From an uncultured Litoreibacter sp. (lineage in GTDB: Bacteria > Pseudomonadota > Alphaproteobacteria > Rhodobacterales > Rhodobacteraceae), in NCBI GenBank assembly GCA_947494645.1, contig CANLVO010000001.1, positions 2,108,001 through 2,172,000 of the forward strand: a DNA stretch of 64,000 bases, in the 5' to 3' direction. Positions 33,249 to 42,451 of the stretch are shown one piece after another; position 1 is the first letter of the stretch, and every line of letters begins with the position of its first letter. A model generated the notes under the pieces. It was not told where the DNA came from and made no database searches. It worked only from the letters and a program-made list of their open reading frames with translations. Both the position numbers and the translations under genes were made by a program.

Positions 33249-35228
33249 ATGACCGAGACCAAGACCGACCGCCCCAAGGACAGACCTTGGCTTTTTCGGA
33301 CCTATGCCGGCCACTCTACCGCCAAGGCGTCAAACACGCTTTACAAAGGCAATCTGGCCAAGGGGCAGACGGGCTTGTCGGTTGCCTTCGACCTGCCCAC
33401 ACAAACCGGCTATGACAGTGACCACGAGCTGTCACGCGGCGAGGTGGGCAAGGTCGGCGTGCCCGTGGCGCATTTGGGCGACATGCGAGCATTGTTTGAT
33501 GAGATCCCCCTCGACCAAATGAACACCTCCATGACGATCAACGCGACCGCCCCTTGGCTGTTGTCGCTCTACATCGCTGTGGCAGAGGAACAAGGCGCGG
33601 ACATCTCCAAGCTGCAAGGCACGGTACAAAACGATATCATCAAGGAATACCTGTCGCGCGGCACGTATATTTGCCCGCCCCAGCCCTCCCTGCGCATGAT
33701 CACCGACGTCGCCGCCTATACGCGCGAGCATCTGCCCAAATGGAACCCGATGAACGTCTGTTCCTACCACCTGCAGGAAGCTGGTGCGACGCCCGAACAG
33801 GAGCTGGCCTTCGCGCTTGCCACGGCCACAGCCGTGCTGGACGACTTGCAAAACAAGGTCCCTGCAGAGCATTTCCCCGCCATGGTCGGGCGGATCAGCT
33901 TCTTCGTAAACGCGGGCATCCGCTTCGTGACCGAGATGTGCAAAATGCGCGCCTTTGTCGACCTCTGGGACGAAATCACCCGGGACCGCTACGGCGTCGA
34001 GGACCCCAAGTTCCGCCGCTTCCGCTACGGAGTGCAGGTGAACTCCCTGGGCCTGACGGAGCAGCAGCCCGAAAACAACGTCTACCGCATCCTCATTGAG
34101 ATGCTGGCCGTGACGCTCTCCAAAAACGCGCGAGCGAGAGCCGTGCAACTGCCGGCCTGGAACGAGGCGCTGGGCCTGCCCCGCCCCTGGGACCAGCAAT
34201 GGTCGCTGCGCATGCAGCAGATCATGGCGTTTGAGACCGACCTTCTGGAATATGACGACCTGTTCGACGGCAACCCCGCCGTGGACCGTAAGGTCGAAGC
34301 CCTCAAGGAAGGCGCCCGCGCCGAGCTCGCCACCATCGACGCGATGGGCGGCGCGAACGAGGCGATTGAGTATATGAAGTCCCGCTTGGTCGAAGCCAAT
34401 GCGAACCGTCTTGGCGGTATTGAGACGGGCGAAACCACCGTGGTCGGTGTCAACAAATACCAACAGCACGAAGAAAGCCCGCTGACTGCTGGCGACGAGG
34501 CCATCATGGTGGCCGACGCCGACGCAGAAGCGGACCAGATCGCGCGCCTGAACGCGTGGCGGGAGGCACGCGATCAGGCCGCGGTCGACAACGCAATGGC
34601 TGACCTGCGCGAGGCCGCGCAATCCGGTGCAAACATCATGCCGGCCTCCATTCAGGCCGCAAAGGTTGGCGTCACCACCGGCGAATGGGGCGATATGGTG
34701 CGTCAGGCGTTCGGCCAGTATCGCGGCCCCACGGGCGTGTCGCGTAACCCGTCCAACCGCACCGAAGGGCTTGACGATATTCGCCAACGGGTCGACGCGG
34801 TCTCTGACAAGCTGGGCCGCCGCCTGAAATTCCTCGTCGGCAAGCCGGGCCTCGACGGGCACTCGAACGGGGCGGAGCAAATCGCCGCCCGCGCCCGCGA
34901 CTGCGGCATGGATATCACCTATGAGGGCATCCGGCTGACCCCCGACGAGATCGTCAGCGCGGCCTTGAAAGACGAGGCACATGTCGTCGGCCTGTCAATC
35001 CTGTCCGGCTCCCACATCCCACTGATCGCCGATCTGATGAAGAAGATGCACACAGCTGGCGTCGGCCATATCCCGGTGGTGGTCGGCGGCATTATTCCCG
35101 AAGACGACGCCAAACGCCTGCGCGCGATGGGCGTGGCCAAAGTGTACACCCCCAAGGATTTCGAGCTGAACGTCATCATGAACGACCTCGTCACCCTCGT
35201 GGATCCGGCCGGAATCGCCGCAGAATAA
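33249..35228 (+). CDS. ecm: Ethylmalonyl-CoA mutase (MeaA-type B12 enzyme)
   Basis: Coenzyme-B12-dependent mutase converting (2R)-ethylmalonyl-CoA to (2S)-methylsuccinyl-CoA in the EMC pathway. The 659-residue single chain has the mutase TIM-barrel (RTYAGHSTAKASNTLYKGNLAKGQTGLSVAFDLPTQTGYDSDHELSRGEVGKVGV) and a C-terminal cobalamin domain with the ligand motif GLDGHSNGAEQ near residue 537 and VGLSILSGSHIPL. The single-subunit architecture with a short N-terminus fits Ecm better than methylmalonyl-CoA mutase. Forms a functional pair with ccr nearby. Confidence 0.95.
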   Translation: MTETKTDRPKDRPWLFRTYAGHSTAKASNTLYKGNLAKGQTGLSVAFDLPTQTGYDSDHELSRGEVGKVGVPVAHLGDMRALFDEIPLDQMNTSMTINATAPWLLSLYIAVAEEQGADISKLQGTVQNDIIKEYLSRGTYICPPQPSLRMITDVAAYTREHLPKWNPMNVCSYHLQEAGATPEQELAFALATATAVLDDLQNKVPAEHFPAMVGRISFFVNAGIRFVTEMCKMRAFVDLWDEITRDRYGVEDPKFRRFRYGVQVNSLGLTEQQPENNVYRILIEMLAVTLSKNARARAVQLPAWNEALGLPRPWDQQWSLRMQQIMAFETDLLEYDDLFDGNPAVDRKVEALKEGARAELATIDAMGGANEAIEYMKSRLVEANANRLGGIETGETTVVGVNKYQQHEESPLTAGDEAIMVADADAEADQIARLNAWREARDQAAVDNAMADLREAAQSGANIMPASIQAAKVGVTTGEWGDMVRQAFGQYRGPTGVSRNPSNRTEGLDDIRQRVDAVSDKLGRRLKFLVGKPGLDGHSNGAEQIAARARDCGMDITYEGIRLTPDEIVSAALKDEAHVVGLSILSGSHIPLIADLMKKMHTAGVGHIPVVVGGIIPEDDAKRLRAMGVAKVYTPKDFELNVIMNDLVTLVDPAGIAAE

Positions 35229-35339
35229 CTGATCCGCGGCATTTTTGGCCATTGCGAGCCCCTGCGCTGACCGGGTAAGGTGATCGTCAGTATTTTAAAC
35301 CGTGTTTTGGTGCCAAACCCGATTTTCTTTGAGCGCTTT

Positions 35340-36443
35340 ATGAAACCGACGCCGCCATCAGATCTGACCGACGCCGAGCCTCTGCCAACCAAGCAGTCGG
35401 ACTACGCCTATATCAGCGCCGAAGAGGCGCGCGCGCTGGCCCGCCGTCTGAAGAAATACAAAGACCCGATCCCTGCCCGCACATGGTGGGAAATTGCACA
35501 AACCGTTATCCCTTTCGCCATCAGCTGGGCCCTTGCGCTTTGGGCACTGCAGATCAGCTACCCGCTGGCGTTCTTCTTCGGGCTGACCACCGGCGTTTTC
35601 ACTATCCGGATGTTCCTGCTGCAACATGATGTGGGACACGGCGCGCTGTTCAAGACCGCTCGCGCCAATGACATGTTCGGCCGAGTGTTGGGGGTGATCA
35701 CGCTGACGCCCTATTACATGTGGCGCAAGATGCACGCCAACCACCACAAGAACCTCGGCAATCTCGATGACCGCGATATTGGTGAGGTGCACACCTTCAC
35801 CGTCAACGAATACCGCGCGCTGCCCGGCTGGCACCGCTTCGCGTATCAAATCTACCGCAACCCGGTTTTCCTGTTCGGCATCGGACCCGTTTGGTTGTTC
35901 TTCCTGCAGCACCGTCTGCCATTTGGGATGTGGAAAGACGGCTGGATCTTCTGGCGCTCCGCCATGGGCACGAACCTTGCAATCGCCTGCGTGCTGGCGG
36001 CGCTTTATGCCTATGGCGGCTGGGCCGCGATCTGGCTGATCTGGTTCCCATCGGTCTGGGTCGGCGCCTCCGCCGGGGTCTGGACCTTCTACGTGCAGCA
36101 CCAGTTCGAGGAGGCGCAGTTCGACTGGCAACCCGACTGGACCATCCACCAAAAGGCGCTGCATTCCTCGTCGCAATATGTGCTGCCCAAACCGCTGATG
36201 TGGGTCACCGCCAATATGGGCATCCACCATATCCACCACCTCTATGCCCGGATCCCGTTCTACCGCCTGCCCGAGGCATTGGAGAGTGAGCCGCTGCTGC
36301 AAGGGGCCTACAAGATGACGCTGAAGACATCGGTCAAATGCATCTGGATGCAGCTCTGGGATGAGCAATCGCGTCAGATGATCTCCTTCGCGGAGGAACG
36401 CGCGATGCGCAGAGCCGAGGCCGCGCTCGCCCCTGCCGAGTAA
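35340..36443 (+). CDS. Membrane fatty-acid desaturase (three-histidine-box, di-iron)
   Basis: A 366-residue integral membrane protein with the canonical histidine boxes HDVGH near residue 98, HANHH near residue 130 and HHIHH near residue 300, which bind the di-iron site. Several hydrophobic spans (FAISWALALWALQISYPLAFFFGLTTGVF) enclose them. It probably introduces a double bond into acyl lipid chains; regioselectivity is unknown. The ATG at 35340 starts the polar N-terminus, and the ORF's upstream 20 residues are doubtful. The position behind ecm may just be genomic. Confidence 0.88.
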   Translation: MKPTPPSDLTDAEPLPTKQSDYAYISAEEARALARRLKKYKDPIPARTWWEIAQTVIPFAISWALALWALQISYPLAFFFGLTTGVFTIRMFLLQHDVGHGALFKTARANDMFGRVLGVITLTPYYMWRKMHANHHKNLGNLDDRDIGEVHTFTVNEYRALPGWHRFAYQIYRNPVFLFGIGPVWLFFLQHRLPFGMWKDGWIFWRSAMGTNLAIACVLAALYAYGGWAAIWLIWFPSVWVGASAGVWTFYVQHQFEEAQFDWQPDWTIHQKALHSSSQYVLPKPLMWVTANMGIHHIHHLYARIPFYRLPEALESEPLLQGAYKMTLKTSVKCIWMQLWDEQSRQMISFAEERAMRRAEAALAPAE

Positions 36444-36494
36444 CAGGGCGCACGTTAACCATGTGACCTAAACGTCACCGTGCGAAAATCGTGT

Positions 36495-36533
36495 ATGTAC
36501 GCGATGTGTACGGAAAGTGTACGGGTTGTGTAC
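36495..36533 (+). promoter_or_regulatory. 11-bp-periodic GTGTAC array upstream of deoD
   Basis: Hexamers begin at 36495 (ATGTAC), 36506, 36517 and 36528 (all GTGTAC), exactly 11 bases apart, so they lie on one face of the helix. The last two copies form GTGTACGGGTTGTGTAC, identical to a segment upstream of lpdA. It ends 64 bases before the deoD ATG. Likely a multi-site operator. Confidence 0.65.
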
Positions 36534-36597
36534 TCGCAATTTTGGCGGCACTTCGGCCCCCTTAACCTTGTTAACCATTGCTCACAGGAGCTTCTCC

Positions 36598-37302
36598 ATG
36601 ACCATTCATATCGGCGCAAAACCGGGCGAGATTGCAGATACAGTCCTGCTGCCAGGCGACCCGTATCGTGCAAAATGGGCGGCAGAAACCTTTCTTGCAG
36701 ACGTCAAATTAGTCAATGAAGTCAGAGGGATGCTGGGCTTTACCGGTACATGGAACGGCCACCGCGTCACCATTCAGGGCTCCGGCATGGGCATGCCTTC
36801 ATTGTCGATTTATGTGAACGAGCTGATCAAGGATTACGACGCCAAAACCCTGATCCGCATCGGCTCCTGCGGCGGCATGCAACCACAAGTCGGCATCCGC
36901 GATGTCATTTTGGCATCAACATCTTCAACAGTTTCAACGCCTTCCACCGGCATCTTCAAAGAACTGAACTTCGCCCCCTCGGCTGACTTCGATCTGCTGC
37001 ACAAAGCCTTCCATGCCGCAGAGGCAAAAGGCATCAAAACCCATGTCGGCGGCATATATTCTGCAGACGTGTTCTATGACGAACGTCCTGATCTCAATGA
37101 ACAAATGACCCGTCACGGCATCCTTGCCGTCGAAATGGAGGCCGCCGAGCTCTACAATCTCGCCCTGCGCTACAACCGCCGCGCGCTGGCGGTGTTGACC
37201 GTGTCAGACCACCTCCAGACCGGAGAGGCGCTCCCTTCAGAAGACCGCGAAAAAAGCTTCGGTGACATGGTGGAAATTGCGCTTGAGGCCGCCTTCAAAT
37301 AG
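36598..37302 (+). CDS. deoD: Purine-nucleoside phosphorylase DeoD
   Basis: Hexameric PNP that phosphorolyses purine (deoxy)nucleosides to base plus (deoxy)ribose-1-phosphate. The 234 residues open [32 protein letters not shown] and contain [27 protein letters not shown] and [14 protein letters not shown], all DeoD hallmarks. ATG at 36598 follows CAGGAG at 8 bases, so the upstream ORF extension is rejected. The nucleoside-type ABC importer at 19-24 kb could supply its substrates (inference). Expression probably depends on the GTGTAC array. Confidence 0.94.
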   Translation: MTIHIGAKPGEIADTVLLPGDPYRAKWAAETFLADVKLVNEVRGMLGFTGTWNGHRVTIQGSGMGMPSLSIYVNELIKDYDAKTLIRIGSCGGMQPQVGIRDVILASTSSTVSTPSTGIFKELNFAPSADFDLLHKAFHAAEAKGIKTHVGGIYSADVFYDERPDLNEQMTRHGILAVEMEAAELYNLALRYNRRALAVLTVSDHLQTGEALPSEDREKSFGDMVEIALEAAFK

Positions 37303-37358
37303 CAACGCCAACCCGCTCCATTTGGTCACAAATACTCTCTGGGGGATGCCCTCGCGGC

Positions 37359-37375
37359 GGGGCGGGAACCGCCCC
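37359..37375. terminator. GC-rich hairpin between deoD and the DUF1989 gene
   Basis: GGGGCGG-gaa-CCGCCCC, 57 bases after the deoD stop and before the convergent DUF1989 stop. No T-run on either side, so termination is uncertain. Confidence 0.35.
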
Positions 37376-37417
37376 AAGAGCGAATTTCATCATGCCGCGC
37401 GCAGCGCGACCTGAAAG

Positions 37418-38266
37418 TCAGACACCATGCGTTCGGTCATACCCATTCAGCGCAGGAGGCCGCCAGCTCTCCAGCGCACCTACAGCAGGTGCAAACACCT
37501 CAACCAGCAACGGATAGCATGCCGCCTCATCACTGGAATGCTCAGACGAGCAATCCCCGCCCGGACAGGCGCTCAACGCGCCCAGCAGGTCAATTTCCGC
37601 AAAGAATTCAATGTAATCCCCCGGCCGCACAGGGCTGGCCTTCATGAAATACTGTCCCGTATCACGGGTAAATCCCGTGCACATGAAAACGTTCAGCACG
37701 TCATGGACGTAATCCTCCGCCTCGCGCGGCGTTATGCCAAGCTCACTCGCCACGGCCCGCGACAAGTTGGAATGGCAGCAATGATGATAATGTTTACCAG
37801 ATGTTAGAAGGTTATGCGTATAGGGGTCACAGCGCGTGCCGATGACGTCATGCACAGAACCACCAAATTGATCGATCCCATACCAGCCCAACGTGTCATG
37901 CGTCACCGTCGCCATCGGACGCAAGTTTGGGAAATTCGACCACATCCGCTCGCCGGTCGTTATATGCGTCCCATGCAACCCACGTGTCTTGCCAGAGTAA
38001 AAGCGTTCCGACAGGTCACCCGCGTTGAACAGGTTCAAATCCCCAACCTGCGGTCCTTCAATCGACCTGATCCGGAAAAAATGCCCCTGAGGTACCCTGA
38101 AGCAGGCCGCATCCCGCGGCTCTACCCGGATTTCTTCATACTTCGTTAAGGCTTCCCGTGCCCGCTCGTAAAGCGCCATATCCGGCGCAGGCAATGTCTC
38201 AACAGGGTAGCAAATGACGGGTTCAACGGCCTTGCGGGCGTCGCCATCACCGGGCCGCTCACTCAT
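37418..38266 (-). CDS. DUF1989 / urea-carboxylase-associated family protein
   Basis: A 282-residue soluble protein of the DUF1989 family. Conserved blocks are GHFFRIRSIEGPQVGDLNLFNAGDLSERF, TRGLHGTHITTGERMWSNFPNLRPM, DVIGTRCDPYTHNLLTSGKHYHHCCHSNL and a C-terminal CPGGDCSS. Relatives sit beside urea carboxylase/allophanate hydrolase in many bacteria, and some act on guanidine or other small amides; none of those genes is here, so the substrate is open. Clustered Cys and His suggest metal binding. ATG at 38266 has GGGAG upstream. Confidence 0.85.
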   Translation of the reverse strand: MSERPGDGDARKAVEPVICYPVETLPAPDMALYERAREALTKYEEIRVEPRDAACFRVPQGHFFRIRSIEGPQVGDLNLFNAGDLSERFYSGKTRGLHGTHITTGERMWSNFPNLRPMATVTHDTLGWYGIDQFGGSVHDVIGTRCDPYTHNLLTSGKHYHHCCHSNLSRAVASELGITPREAEDYVHDVLNVFMCTGFTRDTGQYFMKASPVRPGDYIEFFAEIDLLGALSACPGGDCSSEHSSDEAACYPLLVEVFAPAVGALESWRPPALNGYDRTHGV

Positions 38267-38303
38267 ACCGGCACTCCCTCCCATATGCCGACGCGCCCCA
38301 AAC

Positions 38304-39083
38304 TTACACTTGGCGCTCGACCATCATCTTCTTGATCGCGCCAATCGCCTTGGCCGGGTTCAGCCCTTTGGGACAAGTTTTAGTGCAATTCATGATCGTG
38401 TGGCAGCGATACAGTTTGAACGGGTCTTCCAACTCGTCCAGCCGCACCCCTGTCGCCTCGTCGCGCGAGTCGATGATCCAGCGATAGGCATGTAGCAAAG
38501 CCGCTGGTCCGAGGTATTTATCCCCGTTCCACCAGTAACTTGGGCAAGATGTTGAGCAAGAGGCGCACATCACGCATTCATACAAGCCATCGAGCTTTTT
38601 GCGGTCCTCAATCGACTGCCGCCACTCTTTGCGAGGCCGGTTGGTCGTTGTCTCCAACCACGGCATGATTGAGGCATGCTGCGCATAGAAATGCGTCAGA
38701 TCCGGGATCAAGTCCTTCACCACCGGCATATGCGGCAGCGGGTAGATCTTCACGTCGCCTTTGATCTCGTCCATCCCGTAGATACAGGCCAGTGTGTTGA
38801 TCCCGTCGATATTCATCGCACATGACCCGCAAATCCCTTCGCGGCAGGAGCGGCGGAAGGTCAGGGTCGGATCGATCTCGTTCTTGATCTTGATCAGCGC
38901 GTCCAAAACCATCGGCCCGCATTTGTCCATATCGACAAAATACGTATCCACCTGAGGTGTTTTGCCATCGTCAGGATTCCAGCGGTAGATCTGGAACTTC
39001 CGGACGTTCTGAGCGCCCTCTGGCTTTGGCCACGTCTTGCCCACGGTGATGCGGGAATTCTTTGGAAGGGTCAGTTGAACCAT
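38304..39083 (-). CDS. sdhB: Succinate dehydrogenase iron-sulfur subunit
   Basis: A 259-residue subunit carrying the three Fe-S clusters of complex II: the [2Fe-2S] ligands in [21 protein letters not shown], the [4Fe-4S] ligands in [16 protein letters not shown], and the [3Fe-4S] ligands in [17 protein letters not shown]. It passes electrons from SdhA to ubiquinone at the inner membrane. It is the last sdh gene, separated from sdhA by two small lipoprotein genes on the same strand. Confidence 0.97.
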   Translation of the reverse strand: MVQLTLPKNSRITVGKTWPKPEGAQNVRKFQIYRWNPDDGKTPQVDTYFVDMDKCGPMVLDALIKIKNEIDPTLTFRRSCREGICGSCAMNIDGINTLACIYGMDEIKGDVKIYPLPHMPVVKDLIPDLTHFYAQHASIMPWLETTTNRPRKEWRQSIEDRKKLDGLYECVMCASCSTSCPSYWWNGDKYLGPAALLHAYRWIIDSRDEATGVRLDELEDPFKLYRCHTIMNCTKTCPKGLNPAKAIGAIKKMMVERQV

Positions 39084-39093
39084 GGGTCTTCTC

Positions 39094-39408
39094 CTAGATC
39101 AGAAACGGCGCAATGCCGTCTTTGAGCAAACATTCGATCGTTTCACGGCGGGTCGCGATCTGAACGATCAGCTCGACGTCCGTTTGGCTGACGGTGGTCG
39201 CCCCGGCCCGCGCCAGCTGGATAATCTCCGAAGCGCTCGCGCTGTCGATCACACAGTTGGTGGCAGGTTCCAACGGCACACCAGGGAAACGTTCGGCCAA
39301 CACCGGATTGACCGCCTTGCGGGCTTGATCCCGAGCCAATTGGTCCGCCAGACCGTTATCACCGCACGCCGTCATCAGCAGCGGAACTGCAAGTAGCAAA
39401 GCTCTCAT
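39094..39408 (-). CDS. Small lipoprotein in the sdh operon (1)
   Basis: A 104-residue exported lipoprotein: [18 protein letters not shown] is a signal with lipobox, followed by a helical domain ([50 protein letters not shown]) containing two further cysteines (NCVID and ECLLKD). GGGAGG precedes the ATG. Its start overlaps the previous lipoprotein gene by 4 bases and its stop is 10 bases before sdhB. No known function; its placement inside sdh implies co-expression with complex II. Confidence 0.78.
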   Translation of the reverse strand: MRALLLAVPLLMTACGDNGLADQLARDQARKAVNPVLAERFPGVPLEPATNCVIDSASASEIIQLARAGATTVSQTDVELIVQIATRRETIECLLKDGIAPFLI

Positions 39409-39707
39409 GTGCGGCCTCCCAAAGTAATGCCGAAGCGGGTGGGCGCAGGCTCGCCATTTACGCGGCGTGCGATGCAATCGGCCAGAAACTCTTCTTCGGT
39501 TTGTGGGTTTAGGACGCGGTCATCGATGGTCACCGACCCTCCTGCCCTGACACCGCCGGTGCCGACGCCGACACCCACGTTGCCGCTCACGCCATCTGCC
39601 CCGCGCAGGTCTTCACGACATAGCGCATCTGCACGCTCCAGCGTCATCGGCTGAGGTGCACAAGCGACCGCAGCGAGGGGCAGCACTATCGCCACGACGC
39701 GGATCAA
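39405..39707 (-). CDS. Small glycine-rich lipoprotein in the sdh operon (2)
   Basis: A 100-residue lipoprotein: [20 protein letters not shown] carries the lipobox, followed by [37 protein letters not shown], a glycine-rich stretch, and a second part with one cysteine ([25 protein letters not shown]). ATG overlaps the sdhA stop by 4 bases. I cannot assign a function. Together with its neighbour it forms a lipoprotein pair inserted between sdhA and sdhB. Confidence 0.75.
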   Translation of the reverse strand: MIRVVAIVLPLAAVACAPQPMTLERADALCREDLRGADGVSGNVGVGVGTGGVRAGGSVTIDDRVLNPQTEEEFLADCIARRVNGEPAPTRFGITLGGRT

Positions 39708-41512
39708 TAGACCCGCGCTTTGGGCGCAATTTTCTTAAGGTCAATGCCACCCTCATTATGCGAGGTCAGTGGCTCCAGATGCACGCCGCGATAGTCCAGC
39801 TTGGCTTTGTGGCCTTTGAAATAAGTCAGCGAGTGCTTACGCCATTTCTTGTCGTCGCGGTCGGGGTAGTCCTCATGCGCATGCGCGCCCCGGCTTTCCT
39901 TGCGAGCCTCGGCGGAGACCACAGTGGCGACGGCGTTTGGCATCAGGTTGGCCAGCTCGAGCGTCTCCATCAGGTCGGAGTTCCACACGAGCGAGCGGTC
40001 GGACACCTCAACGTCGTCCATCTTGGCCGCAACGTTGTCCATCTTCTCAACGCCTTCGGCCAGCGTTTTGTCGGTACGGAACACGGCCGCGTCCTGCTGC
40101 ATCGTGGTCTGCATTTCTAAACGCAGCTCAGCCGTCGGCATCGCTCCTTTTGCGTAACGCAGCCCGTCGAAACGGTCCAAAGCGCGTTGCAGGGAGATTT
40201 GATTGATCGGCGGGTTAGGCTCGTTCGGGTTGACCACTTCCGCCGCACGGATGGCGGCGGCGCGACCGAAGACCACGAGGTCAATCAACGAGTTCGACCC
40301 AAGTCGATTTGCCCCATGCACGGAGGCGCAGCCCGCCTCACCCACGGCCATCAGACCAGGCGACACGCGGTCAGGGTCTGACTTGGTCGGGGCCAGAACT
40401 TCGCCCCAGTAATTCGTCGGGATACCGCCCATGTTGTAATGCACGGTCGGCAAAACGGGGATCGGCTCTTTCGTCAGGTCCACGCCTGCAAAGATACGCG
40501 CGCTTTCCGAAATGCCCGGCAGACGCAACGCCAATGTCTCAGGCGGCAGGTGGTTCAGGTGCAAGTGGATATGATCCCCCTGCTCACCCACGCCACGGCC
40601 TTCGCGGATCTCCATCGTCATGCAACGAGACACCACGTCGCGGGACGCGAGGTCCTTATATGTCGGCGCATAGCGTTCCATGAAGCGCTCGCCTTCGGAG
40701 TTGGTCAAATAGCCCCCCTCCCCACGTGCACCTTCGGTGATCAGGCAACCCGCGCCGTAGATGCCGGTTGGGTGAAACTGAACGAACTCCATGTCCTGCA
40801 GAGGCAGGCCAGCCCGCGCCACCATGCCGCCGCCGTCGCCGGTGCAGGTATGGGCCGAAGTGGCCGAGAAATACGCACGGCCATAGCCGCCTGTCGCCAG
40901 CACGACCATCTTGGCAGAGAACAGATGCAGGGTGCCGTCGTCCAGCTTCCAGCACAAAACGCCTGTACAGACGCCGTCATCGCTCATGATCAGGTCAATG
41001 GCGAAATACTCGATGTAAAACTCGGCCTTTTGCTTCAGCGACTGGCCATAAAGCGTGTGCAGGATCGCGTGGCCGGTGCGGTCGGCTGCCGCGCAGGTGC
41101 GCTGCACCGGGGGGCCTTCGCCAAATTCCGTGGTGTGCCCACCAAAGGGCCGTTGGTAAATCTTGCCTTCTTCCGTGCGCGAAAACGGCACGCCGTAATG
41201 TTCTAGCTCATAGACCGCCTTGGGGGCCTCCCGCGCCAGATATTCCATGGCGTCGGTGTCGCCCAGCCAGTCCGAACCCTTGACCGTGTCATACATATGC
41301 CACTGCCAATTGTCCGGCCCCATGTTGGACAAAGACGCGGCGATGCCGCCCTGCGCAGCAACAGTGTGGGACCGCGTCGGGAAGACTTTGGTCACGCAAG
41401 CGGTGCGCAGGCCTTGTTCTGCCATGCCAAGGGTGGCGCGCAAACCTGCGCCGCCGGCACCCACAACCACGACATCATATTCATGGGTCTCATATTCGTA
41501 TTCAGCAGCCAT
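39704..41512 (-). CDS. sdhA: Succinate dehydrogenase flavoprotein subunit
   Basis: Oxidises succinate to fumarate with covalently bound [24 protein letters not shown] is the dinucleotide fold, [15 protein letters not shown] has the flavin-attaching histidine, and [23 protein letters not shown] and [17 protein letters not shown] are conserved active-site segments. 602 residues, normal length. It lies behind sdhCD in the order sdhC-sdhD-sdhA, with the iron-sulfur subunit further downstream. Confidence 0.97.
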   Translation of the reverse strand: MAAEYEYETHEYDVVVVGAGGAGLRATLGMAEQGLRTACVTKVFPTRSHTVAAQGGIAASLSNMGPDNWQWHMYDTVKGSDWLGDTDAMEYLAREAPKAVYELEHYGVPFSRTEEGKIYQRPFGGHTTEFGEGPPVQRTCAAADRTGHAILHTLYGQSLKQKAEFYIEYFAIDLIMSDDGVCTGVLCWKLDDGTLHLFSAKMVVLATGGYGRAYFSATSAHTCTGDGGGMVARAGLPLQDMEFVQFHPTGIYGAGCLITEGARGEGGYLTNSEGERFMERYAPTYKDLASRDVVSRCMTMEIREGRGVGEQGDHIHLHLNHLPPETLALRLPGISESARIFAGVDLTKEPIPVLPTVHYNMGGIPTNYWGEVLAPTKSDPDRVSPGLMAVGEAGCASVHGANRLGSNSLIDLVVFGRAAAIRAAEVVNPNEPNPPINQISLQRALDRFDGLRYAKGAMPTAELRLEMQTTMQQDAAVFRTDKTLAEGVEKMDNVAAKMDDVEVSDRSLVWNSDLMETLELANLMPNAVATVVSAEARKESRGAHAHEDYPDRDDKKWRKHSLTYFKGHKAKLDYRGVHLEPLTSHNEGGIDLKKIAPKARVY

Positions 41513-41527
41513 GTGTTTGCTCCGAAA

Positions 41528-41899
41528 TTATAGTGCGATGCGCGCGATTGCGAAAATGCCGGTGGCGGCAATGGCGTAGCTCAGGCAGATCATCAAGATG
41601 ATCGTGACCTTCTTGGCCATGCCATGGACGTAGTCCTCGATCAGCGTCTGCACACCGCCTTTGAAGTGCATCATTGACGCAGCAATGGTCAGCGCCGCGA
41701 CAATGGCCGGGAAAGGTCGTGCGAAATAGGCAACCACCTCGGCATGCGACGACCCCAGGATCGGGCCAAAGGTGAAGATGAAAAGCGGTATCAAGATCGC
41801 CAGCCCGACCGAGCTGACCATCATCGACCAGTGGTGCGCGGTGCCTGATTTGGCCGAACCCATGCCCTCTGCGCGTTTGCGGTCTGTCAAATAAGCCAT
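41528..41899 (-). CDS. sdhD: Succinate dehydrogenase membrane anchor subunit
   Basis: A 123-residue three-helix protein: HHWSMMVSSVGLAILIPLFIFTFGPIL, RPFPAIVAALTIAASMMHFKGGVQTLIEDYVHG (with the haem-ligand histidine region) and KVTIILMICLSYAIAATGIFAIARIAL. With SdhC it binds haem b and ubiquinone. ATG at 41899 has AAGGGG upstream and lies 12 bases after the sdhC stop; the longer ORF overlaps sdhC and is rejected. Confidence 0.93.
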   Translation of the reverse strand: MAYLTDRKRAEGMGSAKSGTAHHWSMMVSSVGLAILIPLFIFTFGPILGSSHAEVVAYFARPFPAIVAALTIAASMMHFKGGVQTLIEDYVHGMAKKVTIILMICLSYAIAATGIFAIARIAL

Positions 41900-41910
41900 G
41901 TTATGCCCCT

Positions 41911-42294
41911 TCAAATCACGATGACGGTGAAGATGGTCAAGATCAGCGAGCCCGCGATGACGGCGTAGCCCATCTTCTCTGCGGTCTCCAACTCCCAGCC
42001 ATGGCCGCTGTCCCAGATCAGGTGCCGGATGCCGGCACAGAAATGGTACCAGACAGCCCAGAGCGACAGGAACAACACCAGATCGCCGAACCAAGAAGTC
42101 AGCACCGCGTCGGCGGTTGCGAAATACTCAGGGCCGTAGCTTGCCGCGAGAAACCACCAGACAATCAGGATCGCTGCGACCAAAAGGGCATTACCGGTGA
42201 TCCGGGTGAGGATTGAGGTCATCGACGTCAGCTGTGGCCGATAGATGGAAAGATGTGGGGAAAGCGGCCGGTTCCCCCGGTTGACGTCTGCCAT
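41911..42294 (-). CDS. sdhC: Succinate dehydrogenase cytochrome b556 subunit
   Basis: A 127-residue three-helix subunit. The family signature RPLSPHLSIYRPQLTSMTSILTRITG opens it, and HFCAGIRHLIWDSG carries the haem-ligand histidine. Sits first in the sdh operon. ATG at 42294 has AAGGA upstream. The paired GTGATCAC operator lies about 130 bases upstream, at the end of the DUF1194 gene. Confidence 0.95.
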   Translation of the reverse strand: MADVNRGNRPLSPHLSIYRPQLTSMTSILTRITGNALLVAAILIVWWFLAASYGPEYFATADAVLTSWFGDLVLFLSLWAVWYHFCAGIRHLIWDSGHGWELETAEKMGYAVIAGSLILTIFTVIVI

Positions 42295-42422
42295 GGCTGC
42301 GTCCTTCGTGTTGGCTACGATATTTGCTGCAAAGATGTTTAGACGTTTTCGCCAGAGAGTCACGCGGTTGCAGGGCGATATGGGCGCAATTGTAGCAACA
42401 TTTTCTTCAAATCATCGCGAAT

Positions 42423-42451
42423 GTGATCACTGCAATTTGCGTCGTGATCAC
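42423..42451 (-). promoter_or_regulatory. Paired GTGATCAC operator upstream of sdhC
   Basis: Two perfect GTGATCAC palindromes at 42423-42430 and 42444-42451, 21 bases start to start (two helical turns). The spacer contains GCAATTT and the right copy continues CACAAAT. An operator with the same geometry and flanks lies upstream of sucC. The right copy overlaps the stop codon of the DUF1194 gene. Confidence 0.7.

Noticed and set aside
33432-34982. 516-residue ORF on the minus strand
   Set aside because: It lies wholly antisense to ecm, whose B12-mutase motifs are unambiguous. The antisense translation is His/Arg/Gly-rich and lacks motifs; a typical long shadow ORF in GC-rich DNA.
36560-36580. 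TTAACCTTGTTAACC upstream of deoD as a possible CtrA box
   Set aside because: The two TTAA blocks are separated by 5 rather than 7 bases, so it does not fit the CtrA full site.
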